Assembly (NCBI GenBank): GCA_014378845.1
Contig: JACMNB010000011.1
Coordinates: 1 to 64,000, forward strand
Direction: 5' to 3'
Origin: Methylotenera sp.
GTDB lineage: Bacteria; Pseudomonadota; Gammaproteobacteria; Burkholderiales; Methylophilaceae
DNA: 64,000 nt
Positions 34,762 through 46,380 of the stretch are shown in pieces. The notes beneath the pieces were generated by a model. It saw only the letters and a list, made by a program, of their open reading frames with translations. It was not told the origin of the DNA and ran no database searches. The position numbers and the translations under genes were made by a program. How positions within the stretch are numbered: position 1 is the stretch's first letter; each line of letters starts with the position of its first letter.

Positions 34762-35715
34762 ATGACGACCATTAATTTAAACACTGGCAGCGATATTTTG
34801 TGTGATTTATCACAGTTGGGTATGTTAGAAATTAGCGGCGCAGATGCAATCACTTTTTTGCAAGGCCAATTGACTAATGACGTAAAGTTACTACTTGGCA
34901 CTAACGCGCACTACACTGCCTATTGCAATCCTAAAGGTCGCATGTTGGCGCTGTTTCTCGCCTTTATGCATCATAACAGTCAATTAGGTGACCATCACCA
35001 CCTGCAGCTTAATCGTGAACTGTTAGAACCGATTATGAAGCGCCTAAAAATGTACGTGATGCGCAGCAAGGTTGAGATTAAAGACGTATCGGGTTCGATT
35101 GTAAAGTTCGGGCTAAACGGTCCAGAAGCCGCTTCACTGCTATCGCCCATGTTTAGTCAAATTCCAATACAAGATTTTGAATTGGTTAGCTTAGAAAATG
35201 GCGCCATTTTAAAATTACCAAGCGCAAATCACAATGCGCGATTTGAGATTTTTACCGATGTTGCAAGCGCGCCGCTTATTTGGGATGCGCTTAAAAATGA
35301 TTGTCAAATTGTCGACCACAATTATTGGGAGCTGCTAGAGATTCAAGCCGGCATTCCTGATGTAAGCTTGGCGACGCAAGAACAATTTGTGCCGCAAATG
35401 CTTAATTTAGATATTTTAAACGCCATTAATTTTAAAAAAGGCTGTTACACAGGCCAAGAAATTGTCGCTAGAACACACTATTTGGGCAGCGTAAAACGGC
35501 GCACTTATTTGGCAGAAATCGCTTCACTTGCCGCGCCAGGCGATATCGTAACCGATGCGGTACAAAGTGAAATCGGTCAAATTGTGCGCGCAGCGCCAAA
35601 TTTAATAGGCAGTTTTGATGTGTTAGCCGAGGTGCGCATTGACGCGGTTGCTGGTGGTGTTCTTACTTGCAATGGCGTACCACTTTTGATTAAAACCCTA
35701 CCTTATTCGCTTTAA
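34762..35715 (+). CDS. ygfZ: tRNA-modifying/Fe-S folate-binding protein YgfZ
   Basis: A 317-residue GcvT-like protein that binds tetrahydrofolate and supports Fe-S enzymes such as MiaB. The diagnostic signature KGCYTGQEIVAR is near residues 228-239, and the N-terminal LEISGADAITFLQGQLTNDV is typical. It diverges from the YgfX-like gene. The start at ATG 34762 follows GATAGGA with normal spacing. ApbC (1600-2688) and IscX (51763-51960) are further Fe-S factors in the window. Confidence 0.92.
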   Translation: MTTINLNTGSDILCDLSQLGMLEISGADAITFLQGQLTNDVKLLLGTNAHYTAYCNPKGRMLALFLAFMHHNSQLGDHHHLQLNRELLEPIMKRLKMYVMRSKVEIKDVSGSIVKFGLNGPEAASLLSPMFSQIPIQDFELVSLENGAILKLPSANHNARFEIFTDVASAPLIWDALKNDCQIVDHNYWELLEIQAGIPDVSLATQEQFVPQMLNLDILNAINFKKGCYTGQEIVARTHYLGSVKRRTYLAEIASLAAPGDIVTDAVQSEIGQIVRAAPNLIGSFDVLAEVRIDAVAGGVLTCNGVPLLIKTLPYSL

Positions 35716-35818
35716 ACTTATTGTTTATAACCAATGTAGTTAATTTGCGGCCGGCAATTTATCTTTGTAAAGCGCTTATTTGAACGGTACATCATGTGCT
35801 AAATATTCACATCAATAT

Positions 35819-36184
35819 TTAAGGTGGCAATTTTGTAAGTTGTTCTTGGGCTTGGTTTAAATCAGTTGCTTTAGTGTCAGCAGGCGCTTGATTTTCTGGT
35901 TTGGCAGGCAAAGCTTGATCAATCACTTGATAGAACACTTCATCTTGCTTAATCATGCCTAGCTCTGTGCGGGCGCGCTCTTCAATCGCCGCGTTACCTT
36001 GTTTTAAATCGTGCACCTCAGCGCTTAAGGTTTCATTGCGCTGCTTAAACGCGGTATTTTTATCTTTTTGCTCTTCTATTTGCTGAGTAATATTCCATAC
36101 CCGCAGCCAGCTGCCTTTGCCTAGCCACAACGGGTATTGCAGCAAGGCAATTAAAGCCACAAAAATGAGCGTTAATGCTTTCAA
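35819..36184 (-). CDS. ftsB: Cell division protein FtsB (septum formation initiator family)
   Basis: A 121-residue bitopic protein of the divisome FtsQ-FtsL-FtsB subcomplex. One N-terminal membrane helix (about 4-22, with YPLWLGKGSWLRVW following) leads into a coiled coil (about 30-70, IEEQKDKNTAFKQRNETLSA) and the conserved ERARTELGMIKQDEVFYQVI. Position downstream of eno in a pyrG-kdsA-eno-ftsB run is the standard betaproteobacterial arrangement. A Pro/Ala/Gln-rich tail extends the usual length by about 20 residues. Confidence 0.93.
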   Translation of the reverse strand: MKALTLIFVALIALLQYPLWLGKGSWLRVWNITQQIEEQKDKNTAFKQRNETLSAEVHDLKQGNAAIEERARTELGMIKQDEVFYQVIDQALPAKPENQAPADTKATDLNQAQEQLTKLPP

Positions 36185-36330
36185 AACAATGTCTTAAGGT
36201 TTTGTTTAAAGCAAATTTCAACTGTAGTCGAGCTTAAACTAGGCAGATTGACGTGGACAGACCATTTAGTACGGCAAGCCGTGAATAAAATCAATGGTGT
36301 AACAACGTTTAAGCTTGAATGCATTTGAAA

Positions 36331-37641
<1,311 letters not shown>

Positions 37642-37644
37642 TTA

Positions 37645-37763
37645 GCCACATAGCATACAGAGCTCACAGAGAAATTCAACTTCTAAATACTAGGGAGCAA
37701 CTTAATAATAAGCCTACATAATTAATCTAGGGTTTTTTCTGTGAACTCTGTGTTCTCTGTGGC
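37645..37763. repeat. Family E palindromic repeat (CACAGAG), eno-kdsA gap
   Basis: Left arm GCCACATAGCATACAGAG... (from 37645) and right arm ...CTGTGTTCTCTGTGGC (to 37763) are imperfect inverted copies that frame an AT-rich middle. The element is 119 bp and fills the 164-bp space between eno and kdsA. A second copy is at 38641-38721 on the other side of kdsA. Confidence 0.75.
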
Positions 37764-37781
37764 AGATTTTTTACTTAATTC

Positions 37782-38621
37782 TTAAAGCGTACTTTCAATA
37801 AATCCTGCTTTTTTAACCAATCTGTCCATATCCACCAACAAGTGCAGCAAATCTTCCATTTTGTGCAAAGGCCAAGCATTGGGGCCGTCTGATAAAGCTT
37901 TGCTTGGGTCTGGGTGCGTTTCCATAAATACGCCTGCAATGCCGCTGGCTACCGCCGCGCGCGCCAATACGGGCACAAACTCACGTTGTCCGCCGCTTTT
38001 ATCGCCTTGGCCGCCAGGTTGCTGTACCGAGTGCGTCGCGTCAAACACCACCGGGCAATTGGTTTCGCGCATAATCACTAGGCCGCGCATATCAGAAACC
38101 AGCGTGTTATAGCCAAAACTCGCACCGCGCTCACACACCATAATGGTATCCGCACCGCCATTGGCTTCTTTGGCTTTATTCACCACTTGCAACATATCGT
38201 GCGGCGCTAAAAACTGGCCTTTTTTGATGTTCACAGGCTTGCCACAAGTCGCAACCGCGATAATAAAATCGGTTTGGCGACACAAAAAGGCAGGCGTTTG
38301 CAACACATCTACCACCGCCGCTACATGCGGCACTTGCTCGGTGGTGTGCACATCGGTAAGTACTGGCACGCCAATTTGGCTGCGTACTTCATCTAAAATA
38401 CGCAAACCTTCTTCTAAGCCAAAGCCGCGAAATGTCTTTGTTGAGCTGCGATTGGCTTTGTCGTAGCTTGATTTGTAGATGAACGGGATGCCGACTTTTG
38501 CGGCTATTTCTTTTAGTTTGCCTGCCGTTTCAATCGCAAACTCGCGCGATTCAATCACGCATGGGCCAGCGATTAAAAATAGCGGCTTTTCTAAGCCAAC
38601 TTCGAAGTTACATAATTTCAT
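37782..38621 (-). CDS. kdsA: 2-dehydro-3-deoxyphosphooctonate aldolase (KDO-8-P synthase)
   Basis: Condenses arabinose-5-phosphate with phosphoenolpyruvate to make KDO-8-phosphate for lipopolysaccharide core. The 279-residue protein matches KdsA: AGPCVIES near residues 18-25, [12 protein letters not shown] near 49-60, [11 protein letters not shown] and the [11 protein letters not shown] motif. Enolase, encoded downstream, makes its substrate. It is flanked on both sides by family E repeats. Start ATG 38621; the gene probably belongs to the pyrG transcript. Confidence 0.95.
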   Translation of the reverse strand: MKLCNFEVGLEKPLFLIAGPCVIESREFAIETAGKLKEIAAKVGIPFIYKSSYDKANRSSTKTFRGFGLEEGLRILDEVRSQIGVPVLTDVHTTEQVPHVAAVVDVLQTPAFLCRQTDFIIAVATCGKPVNIKKGQFLAPHDMLQVVNKAKEANGGADTIMVCERGASFGYNTLVSDMRGLVIMRETNCPVVFDATHSVQQPGGQGDKSGGQREFVPVLARAAVASGIAGVFMETHPDPSKALSDGPNAWPLHKMEDLLHLLVDMDRLVKKAGFIESTL

Positions 38622-38640
38622 TTAAATCCTTTTATTTTTA

Positions 38641-38721
38641 GCCACCGAGGTCACAGAGTACACAGAGAAAATCTTCAGTTTTGGTTTTGCCTTTCTCTGT
38701 GTTCCCGGTGTTCTCTGTGGC
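38641..38721. repeat. Family E palindromic repeat, kdsA-pyrG gap
   Basis: Arms GCCACCGAGGTCACAGAG (38641-38658) and CCGGTGTTCTCTGTGGC (38705-38721) pair imperfectly, with inner TACACAGAG and CTCTGTG. The 81-bp element occupies nearly all the space between kdsA (start 38621) and pyrG (end 38735). Confidence 0.75.
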
Positions 38722-38734
38722 TAAATTATTTTTA

Positions 38735-40408
<1,674 letters not shown>

Positions 40409-40554
40409 TCAAATTTTACCGCAAAGCCAGTACAATAACTAGTAAAAGCACCAGCAAAACCAACTTATTTCAAATAAAATAAATAGGGAGAAATCACTTT
40501 CAAAAAACCAACATTCACTGGGCGGCGGTAGAGTCTGACCCGCGCTTTAAACAA

Positions 40555-40824
40555 TTGCACCGCGATAAAAACCGTTTTTTATGGCGCATGATGTTGTTTG
40601 CATTGGTCTATTTTTTCTGCTTACCCATCGCCACAGCTTATTTTCAAGACATTTTAAAAGTTAAAGTTTGGGGCGTGATTAACGTCGGTTTATTATTTGC
40701 GCTTTCACAATTTATAGTCGCGTGGGTAATTGCTGTTATTTACGCCAAGCGCGCCAATAGTGAATTTGACGTGCGCGCCAACTCGCTGATTGAAGATGCG
40801 CATAAGATTAAGGGGTTGGTATGA
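40555..40824 (+). CDS. Sodium/substrate symporter small subunit (DUF4212), start uncertain
   Basis: A two-helix membrane protein (helices about residues 12-30 and 40-60) of the DUF4212 family, small partner of a Na+/solute symporter that follows. The frame is open upstream to a TAA near 40476 and encodes a convincing N-terminus ([20 protein letters not shown]) with no ATG, GTG or TTG before TTG 40555. A GGGAG at 40485-40489 lies where a ribosome site should be. The start codon was therefore probably lost or altered, or a rare codon such as ATT is used. The stop overlaps ATG 40821 of the next frame. Confidence 0.75.
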   Translation: MHRDKNRFLWRMMLFALVYFFCLPIATAYFQDILKVKVWGVINVGLLFALSQFIVAWVIAVIYAKRANSEFDVRANSLIEDAHKIKGLV

Positions 40825-43098
40825 ATGTTAAGTCTATGAAACGATCACTTTCAAAAATGTTAATTATATTCAGCAAATCTAAATCCCCCACCAACCGTCA
40901 TTCCAGCGAAGGCTGGAATCCAGTCAAGGTGAATTACGCTGTGATGATATTCAAAGCGATGATGTCGCTTTTTATTATAAATTTCAAACCAATTTTAAAT
41001 GTAATTACCAAAAAACTAAGCACGTTGCTTGCCTGGATACTGGCCTTCGCCATTATGACGAAATTTGTTATTTCCGTGATTAAAAGAATCTTCCCTCGTA
41101 TTGTGAATAAAGTATTGTTAATTTTAGCTGCCCTGCAAGCCACACCAGCATTGGCTTCTGGAGCCGTTTCAAATGAATACCGTTGGCTCACCTTTCTCGT
41201 CTTCAGCGGCATCATCGCCGCCACCATGTATATTACTTGGCGCGCCAGCAAACGCGTTAAATCGACGACAGATTTTTACGCAGCGGGCAACTCAATTTCT
41301 GGCTTGCAAAACGGCTGGGCGATTGCGGGCGATTACCTGTCAGCCGCATCTTTCCTTGGTATTGCGGGTTTAATCTCGCTGTATGGTTACGATGGTTTTA
41401 TGTATTCGGTTGGTTTTCTCATGGGCTATATCGCTGTGCTGTTGGTGATTGCCGAACCGTGCCGCAACATTGGCAAATATACCTTGGGCGATATTTTAGC
41501 GTTTCGTAACGACCCGAAAAAAGCGCATTATCGCTGCAATTTCGACCATCACCGTCAGTATTTTCTACCTCACCGCGCAAATGGTCGGCTGCGGCGTTTT
41601 GGTAAAAACGCTCATTGGCATCGATTACGAGGTCTCAGTCATCGCGGTCGGCACGCTGATGCTGGCCTACGTGGTGTTCGGCGGCATGGTTGCCACCACT
41701 TACGTGCAAATCGTGAAAGCGGTTTTGCTGGTAATTGCCTCGCTGGTGTTGGTCACATTGGTGTGGATGCCTAATGGATTCAGCCTGCCCGCGTTTTTAC
41801 ATACGGTGGTAGATAACCCGAATGTACAAGCGCAAGTGGCGAAATTACTCGGCGCGGCGGCAGAAACGATGACGCCGCAAGAACTCGGCCAACGTTTTTT
41901 AGAGCCAGGTTTATTTTTAAAAGACCCGATTGACCAAATCAGCCTAGGCATGGCGCTGGTATTTGGCACGGCGGGTTTGCCGCATATTTTAATGCGCTTT
42001 TTTACCGTGCCAAATGCACAAGAAGCGCGTAAATCGGTGGTTTGGGCGATGGCAATTATTGGCGGCTTTTATGTTTTAACGCTGTTTTTGGGTTTCGGCG
42101 CGGCCATGCATGTTGGTAGCGACGTCATCGGCGGTATTGATAAAGGCGGCAACATGGCAGCGCCTTTATTAGCGCAATATTTGGGCGGCGGGCAAAATTC
42201 GTTGCTAGGTAATTTTATGTTGGCGTTTGTCGCCGCAGTTGCGTTTGCGACCATTGTCGCCGTGGTCGCAGGTTTGGTGCTGGCTTCGGCATCTGCAATC
42301 GCGCACGATTTATATGTAAACGTGATTAAAGACGGCGACACCAGCCAAACGCAACAAATGAAAGCCGCCCGCATCGCCAGCATTGGCGTGGGTATTGTCG
42401 CCATTATCATCGGCATGTTGGCCAAAGGCCAAAACGTCGCGCACTTAGTCGGTATGGCGTTTGCCGTGGCGGCCAGCAGCAATTTACCCGCCATTTTCCT
42501 CACGCTTTACTGGAAAAAATGCAACACCGCTGGCATTGTGGCGGGGATGTTAATAGGCGCAGGCAGCGCGATTTTAATGGTGCTAGTTTCGCCCAATATG
42601 ACCTATCCGCTAAAAGTGCTGGCCGATGCCAAAATAGTGCTAGAGGGCGCGCCTGCAAAGCCTGCCGTTGAAGCCAAAGCTAGCGAAGGCATTATGTGCG
42701 AATTTTTCACCACCTGCCAAAAACGCGAAGCAGCCAAACCAGCGGTTGAATCCGTTGTTTCTGTACCGCAAAAAATCGCCGAATTAAAAGAGTTACTCAT
42801 GCGCATCCGCAGCCAAGAAGCGGTTGCAGGCATTAACAAACAAATCGTAGAACTCGAAAAATCCATCACCAAAGCGAATGAGGATTTAGCTAAATTTCAA
42901 GGCCAAAGCACCAGTATTATGGGGCTTAAAAAGCCACTATTTAGGTTGAAAAACCCGGGTATTATTTCAATCCCGCTCGGTTTTTTAATGGTGATTTTAT
43001 TTAGCCTACTCAAGCGCGATAAACGCGCCGAAGACTTGTGGGAAGAGCTTTATGTGCGACAGAATACGGGTTTGCATGTGGAAGATGTTTCGCATTAA
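40821..43098 (+). pseudogene. Sodium/substrate symporter large subunit, frameshifted
   Basis: An SSS-family sodium:solute symporter of the type paired with DUF4212 (ActP-like acetate/pyruvate-type transporters). Frame 1 (40821-41526) gives the N-terminus and the first helices ([55 protein letters not shown]). Frame 2 continues from 41527 ([21 protein letters not shown]) to the stop at 43098. The join is at GCGC 41523-41526; GCGCGC would restore one frame with ...KKARIIAAIS, so two bases appear to be lost. A family C element (40897-41060) lies in the N-terminal coding region. A 90-residue Ala/Glu-rich insert precedes the last helix. ATG 41581 could make only a truncated product. Confidence 0.75.
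40897..41060. repeat. Family C miniature element within symporter N-terminus
   Basis: Left arm CGTCATTCCAGCGAAGGCTG... (40897-40927, ends CCAGTCA) and right arm CTGGATACTGG...TATGACG (41033-41060) are inverted and match the arms around the GIY-YIG gene. The element is 164 bp, compared with 150 bp for 7555-7704. The plus-strand frame is open right through it. Confidence 0.7.
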
Positions 43099-43106
43099 GG
43101 ATCAAC

Positions 43107-43778
43107 ATGAATCCAACATGGAACATAAACGAAACACGAAATCATATTCTTCGTATTTACGGGGAAGAACAGCTTGAAGTTGTAAGAGTTAGCCTTAACT
43201 CTGTCATTCTGCGAGAGAAATATGCACGCTATCATTATCATGAGGCTAACAAAATAATTGATAGGTTTCTGAAAAGAGAATTTAAAACTAAATATGCTAT
43301 TGAAATTGCATTTAATAACTCATACCAAAAAAATATTGCTTTGATTAAATTAGAAGCTAATATTTTGGCTTGCTTATCAAATATGCATGCTATTGCAGAC
43401 ATTTATTCGTATGCAATTTATTATGTTTTTGGGTTTAATTTAATTGCAAATAAACTCGCTGAACATAAAATAGATACGAATTCTGTTTTAAATATAATTA
43501 AATATAAACAAGGTTTTAGTTTTATTTATCAACTACTTAGTAGCATTAAAGAATATGGGGATTTTGGTCATTTGTCAGCGATAGTAAATCACACAAAGCA
43601 TCGCGGCGTAAAAAGATTGAGCCTATGCTTCAGTCAGCTTGGTATGCCTAATGAACTATATACTATAAAAATTCCATTATACGAATACAATAATAAAGTT
43701 TTTCCAGAAGTTGATGCTAAGCAATTTTTAAACCATGGAGTTCAATCGTGCAACAAAAATACATATAGATATGGGTAA
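43107..43778 (+). CDS. Orphan AT-rich gene, possible HEPN-like protein
   Basis: A 223-residue protein that I cannot assign with confidence. ATG 43107 has AAGGATCAAC upstream. Predicted largely helical with a central hydrophobic pair (ANILACLSNMHAIADIYSYAIYYVFGFN) and AIVNHTKHRG near residue 180, a polar N/H/K/R cluster reminiscent of HEPN-type helical domains (such as Cthe_2314-like). No membrane anchor or signal is evident. Its base composition is much richer in A/T than the flanking genes and its codon use differs, suggesting recent transfer. It starts 8 bp after the symporter stop. Confidence 0.6.
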   Translation: MNPTWNINETRNHILRIYGEEQLEVVRVSLNSVILREKYARYHYHEANKIIDRFLKREFKTKYAIEIAFNNSYQKNIALIKLEANILACLSNMHAIADIYSYAIYYVFGFNLIANKLAEHKIDTNSVLNIIKYKQGFSFIYQLLSSIKEYGDFGHLSAIVNHTKHRGVKRLSLCFSQLGMPNELYTIKIPLYEYNNKVFPEVDAKQFLNHGVQSCNKNTYRYG

Positions 43779-43798
43779 TGCAATAAATGAAATTCTTG

Positions 43799-44449
43799 CT
43801 ATGAAACTGCCCACTTCCCATAACCCTTAAACTGCTGAAACACTTCTCGCATTTCGGCTTCAGATAAAATATTCGGCTCACCGATCTGCATAGCACGCCA
43901 ATACTGCTCGCACAGGTTTTCTGCTTCTATCGTCACCGCCAGCGCGTCATCTAAATCGCGCCCTAGTGCTATCATTCCGTGATTGGCCAGCAGACAGGCT
44001 TTGCGGTCTGATAATGCCGCCAGCGCGTTATCGGATAAGGCTTGCGAGCCAAACAGCGCGTAAGGCGCGCAACGTATCGTATCTCCGCCCACCACCGCTA
44101 TCATGTAGTGAAACGGTGGAATATCTTTGTGCAAGCAGGCCAGCGTGGTGGCGAACATGCTGTGCGTGTGGATGATGGCGTTAATATCGGCGCGGCTTGC
44201 TAGAATATCGCGATGAAAACGCCATTCACTTGAAGGGATTTTGCCAGCTTCGTAACTGCCGTCAAATTGCATTTTTACCATGCTGGCTGCGTTCATATCC
44301 TCCACCGCCATACCGCTTGGCGTGACTAGAAAACCATCGTGACCATTTTCTTGGCAACGCACACTGGCATTGCCCGCTGTGCCTTTATTAAGGCCAGTTG
44401 CGATGAGTTTTTGAGCGATTATTAGTAATCGTTCGCATTGGTTTTGCAT
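43799..44449 (-). CDS. Class II aldolase/adducin family protein (FucA/Ald2-like)
   Basis: A 216-residue zinc aldolase of the L-fuculose-phosphate aldolase type. It has GTAGNASVR near residues 23-31, the TPSGM motif near 43-47, SSEW with the catalytic Glu near 74, metal ligands in IIHTHSMFA (about 92-100) and LLANHGMIALG (about 150-160). The known roles of such enzymes include fuculose-1-phosphate cleavage and, next to mtnA, cleavage of 5-(methylthio)ribulose-1-phosphate or 5-deoxyribulose-1-phosphate. Since mtnA is two genes upstream on the same strand and no fucose genes are present, the salvage role is the better guess. MtnB dehydratase is an alternative. Confidence 0.85.
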   Translation of the reverse strand: MQNQCERLLIIAQKLIATGLNKGTAGNASVRCQENGHDGFLVTPSGMAVEDMNAASMVKMQFDGSYEAGKIPSSEWRFHRDILASRADINAIIHTHSMFATTLACLHKDIPPFHYMIAVVGGDTIRCAPYALFGSQALSDNALAALSDRKACLLANHGMIALGRDLDDALAVTIEAENLCEQYWRAMQIGEPNILSEAEMREVFQQFKGYGKWAVS

Positions 44450-44477
44450 GGTTTATTTAATTTAGTGTTTAACTTAT

Positions 44478-44553
44478 CGTCATTCTGAGCGTAGCGAAGA
44501 ATCCAGTCAATCAAGTTAAATGGCAATGGATTCTTCGCTACGATCAGAATGAC
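44478..44553. repeat. Family C short inverted element
   Basis: Left arm CGTCATTCTGAGCG...CCAGTCA (44478-44509) and right arm TGGATTCTTCGC...GAATGAC (44527-44553) are inverted, with only 17 bp between. The element is 76 bp and lies in the 206-bp gap between the aldolase and the secreted glycosidase-like gene; the rest of the gap is AT-rich with no gene. Confidence 0.75.
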
Positions 44554-44655
44554 AAAAATTCGAGAATGACAAAATCATAGAATGATACAAGTCGAGAATA
44601 ATAAATTTTAAAAATAATGAGATTTAAAATGGCGCAAAATCACATCAAGCAAAGA

Positions 44656-46362
44656 CTAAAGCCGCATCTTTTGCCCGCGCGAAATCGCCCAATCAATCAC
44701 CGCTTTAAATTTTTGCGTAGGCACATCATCATATTGTAGCAAGCCCCAACTGCCCCATTTTGACCAGCCGCCAACGCTGTTGAACGCACATAGCAAATCG
44801 CCGCCGTTATTGGTCCAAGCCGCTAAATATTGCGTGTAAAGCGCGCCCATGCGTGCATCTGCGTTGGCTTTTAAAAATAACCGTGTCAATTGCGCGTTAT
44901 TTTCAGCGCCCGCAACCCCTACCAAATGTTGGCCTGCCTCGTAAGCGACCAATTCTAGGCCATATTGGTTGGCTATTTTTTTGTTGCTTTGTATCCATTG
45001 CACGGTTTCTGTCGATACCACTTTGTTAAGCGCATCGAACAGCGTATCTAAACTCCAACTGGCGACGACTTTTTCTGTTATGCCGTTATCTGCGTTCGGC
45101 GGCACGCTAAAATTAATATAAGGCGCAATCGCCAATACGTCGGCTTGTTTGGCGGCTTGTTTAGCAGCCTGTTTGGCAAATGCCTCAGCACTTAAAATTT
45201 GCTCGGCAACGCCGGCACTAGCCGCTTGCGAGGCTAATACCCGTACAAAACGCGGATGTTTGCCCTCTTTATCTAGGCCAAAGACATCACCCCAAATATT
45301 AAAGATTTGTAACGATCGATGCGCAGTAAATTTCCATGCGGCCTCCCACGACTTTTGGGCTAACTTCAATGCCTGGCCCTGTTTTGCGGCATATGCGTTT
45401 TGCCCAAAGCCGCCATTCCAAACCTCGTTTGAATATTCAACCCAAGCGCGCAAATTTAAATTTAAATTTGCTTTAACCATGCTGGCAAATTGCTGAATGT
45501 AATCATCATTCGCCATGTGCGGCAGGCAAAACCATGGCTCAGTTTGTAATCTATTGGCTAAATCAATCATCAGCTCTAGCGGCACGCCTTTAATGGCGTA
45601 GCTAGCATCATTAAGCTGCGGCCTATCATGCCACATGATTTGCGCCGCATTATTGGTGGCCATAAAATCCATAAACCGAATACTTGCCACGCCCTGCCAA
45701 CGCCTTAAAAAATGCGTTTGCCAAGGGTTTATTAAGACAGTTTTTTCATATTTTTTTGCAAACACCCGAATGTTTTTAATGTAATTATGCGGATTTAATT
45801 GTGTAATATCTAAGCGAAACAAGCCTTTTTGGCCATCGACCGTGAGCTCTATTTTGCCAGGAGCATTCGATTTAACGGCGTAAAAAGGCACGCTAATTTC
45901 GCCCTCGCCGTCAAACAAAATAACATAATCATCCGCAGGAAAATGTTGATTCTCGAGTGAGCAAATAATAGTGGAAGCCACCATGCCCGCAGGTAACTGG
46001 CTTACCCAGCCGTGCGCATCCAGCTTTAGGCTTACCACATCACCGCCATTTTCGTTGTAGCCTACAAACCATGCACGCGATTGCTTAAACAAATCTACGA
46101 AAGGTAACTCGCTGCCATAATCGGCAATGCCCGCTAAATTAATGCCCAAGCGCGCGCCTGAAATGACGCTATTATTAAGCGTGTTGCTAGTGCTATTGTT
46201 ATTTAAACTTTCCGCTTGCGGCTTGGCCATTTTCTTGCGGGCAATTTTAGCAGTAGATTTGTTGGCAAGTTTTTTTCGCGGCAGCTGCGTTTCGGCAAGA
46301 CTATTGGCGCCAAACAAAGCGCTTATAAAACCAAGCACTAATTTTCTGCGAAAGTTATCCAC
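44656..46362 (-). CDS. Secreted glycoside-hydrolase-like protein
   Basis: A 568-residue exported protein. The start is GTG 46362. The N-terminus MDNFRRKLVLGFISALFGANS carries a twin-arginine-like RRKLVL before a hydrophobic core. A basic, low-complexity linker (about 25-60) follows. The large C-terminal part resembles a TIM-barrel glycosidase-like module, with WVEYSNEVWNGGFG near residues 310-323 and LELVAYEAGQHLVG near 465, the two conserved acidic positions expected of a retaining glycosidase. Near residues 395-405 there is a small KQAAKQAAKQA repeat. I cannot name the family or substrate. It starts 18 bp after mtnA and probably shares its transcript, an unusual pairing. Confidence 0.65.
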   Translation of the reverse strand: MDNFRRKLVLGFISALFGANSLAETQLPRKKLANKSTAKIARKKMAKPQAESLNNNSTSNTLNNSVISGARLGINLAGIADYGSELPFVDLFKQSRAWFVGYNENGGDVVSLKLDAHGWVSQLPAGMVASTIICSLENQHFPADDYVILFDGEGEISVPFYAVKSNAPGKIELTVDGQKGLFRLDITQLNPHNYIKNIRVFAKKYEKTVLINPWQTHFLRRWQGVASIRFMDFMATNNAAQIMWHDRPQLNDASYAIKGVPLELMIDLANRLQTEPWFCLPHMANDDYIQQFASMVKANLNLNLRAWVEYSNEVWNGGFGQNAYAAKQGQALKLAQKSWEAAWKFTAHRSLQIFNIWGDVFGLDKEGKHPRFVRVLASQAASAGVAEQILSAEAFAKQAAKQAAKQADVLAIAPYINFSVPPNADNGITEKVVASWSLDTLFDALNKVVSTETVQWIQSNKKIANQYGLELVAYEAGQHLVGVAGAENNAQLTRLFLKANADARMGALYTQYLAAWTNNGGDLLCAFNSVGGWSKWGSWGLLQYDDVPTQKFKAVIDWAISRGQKMRL

Positions 46363-46380
46363 TGTTCAATAGGTGATTAT

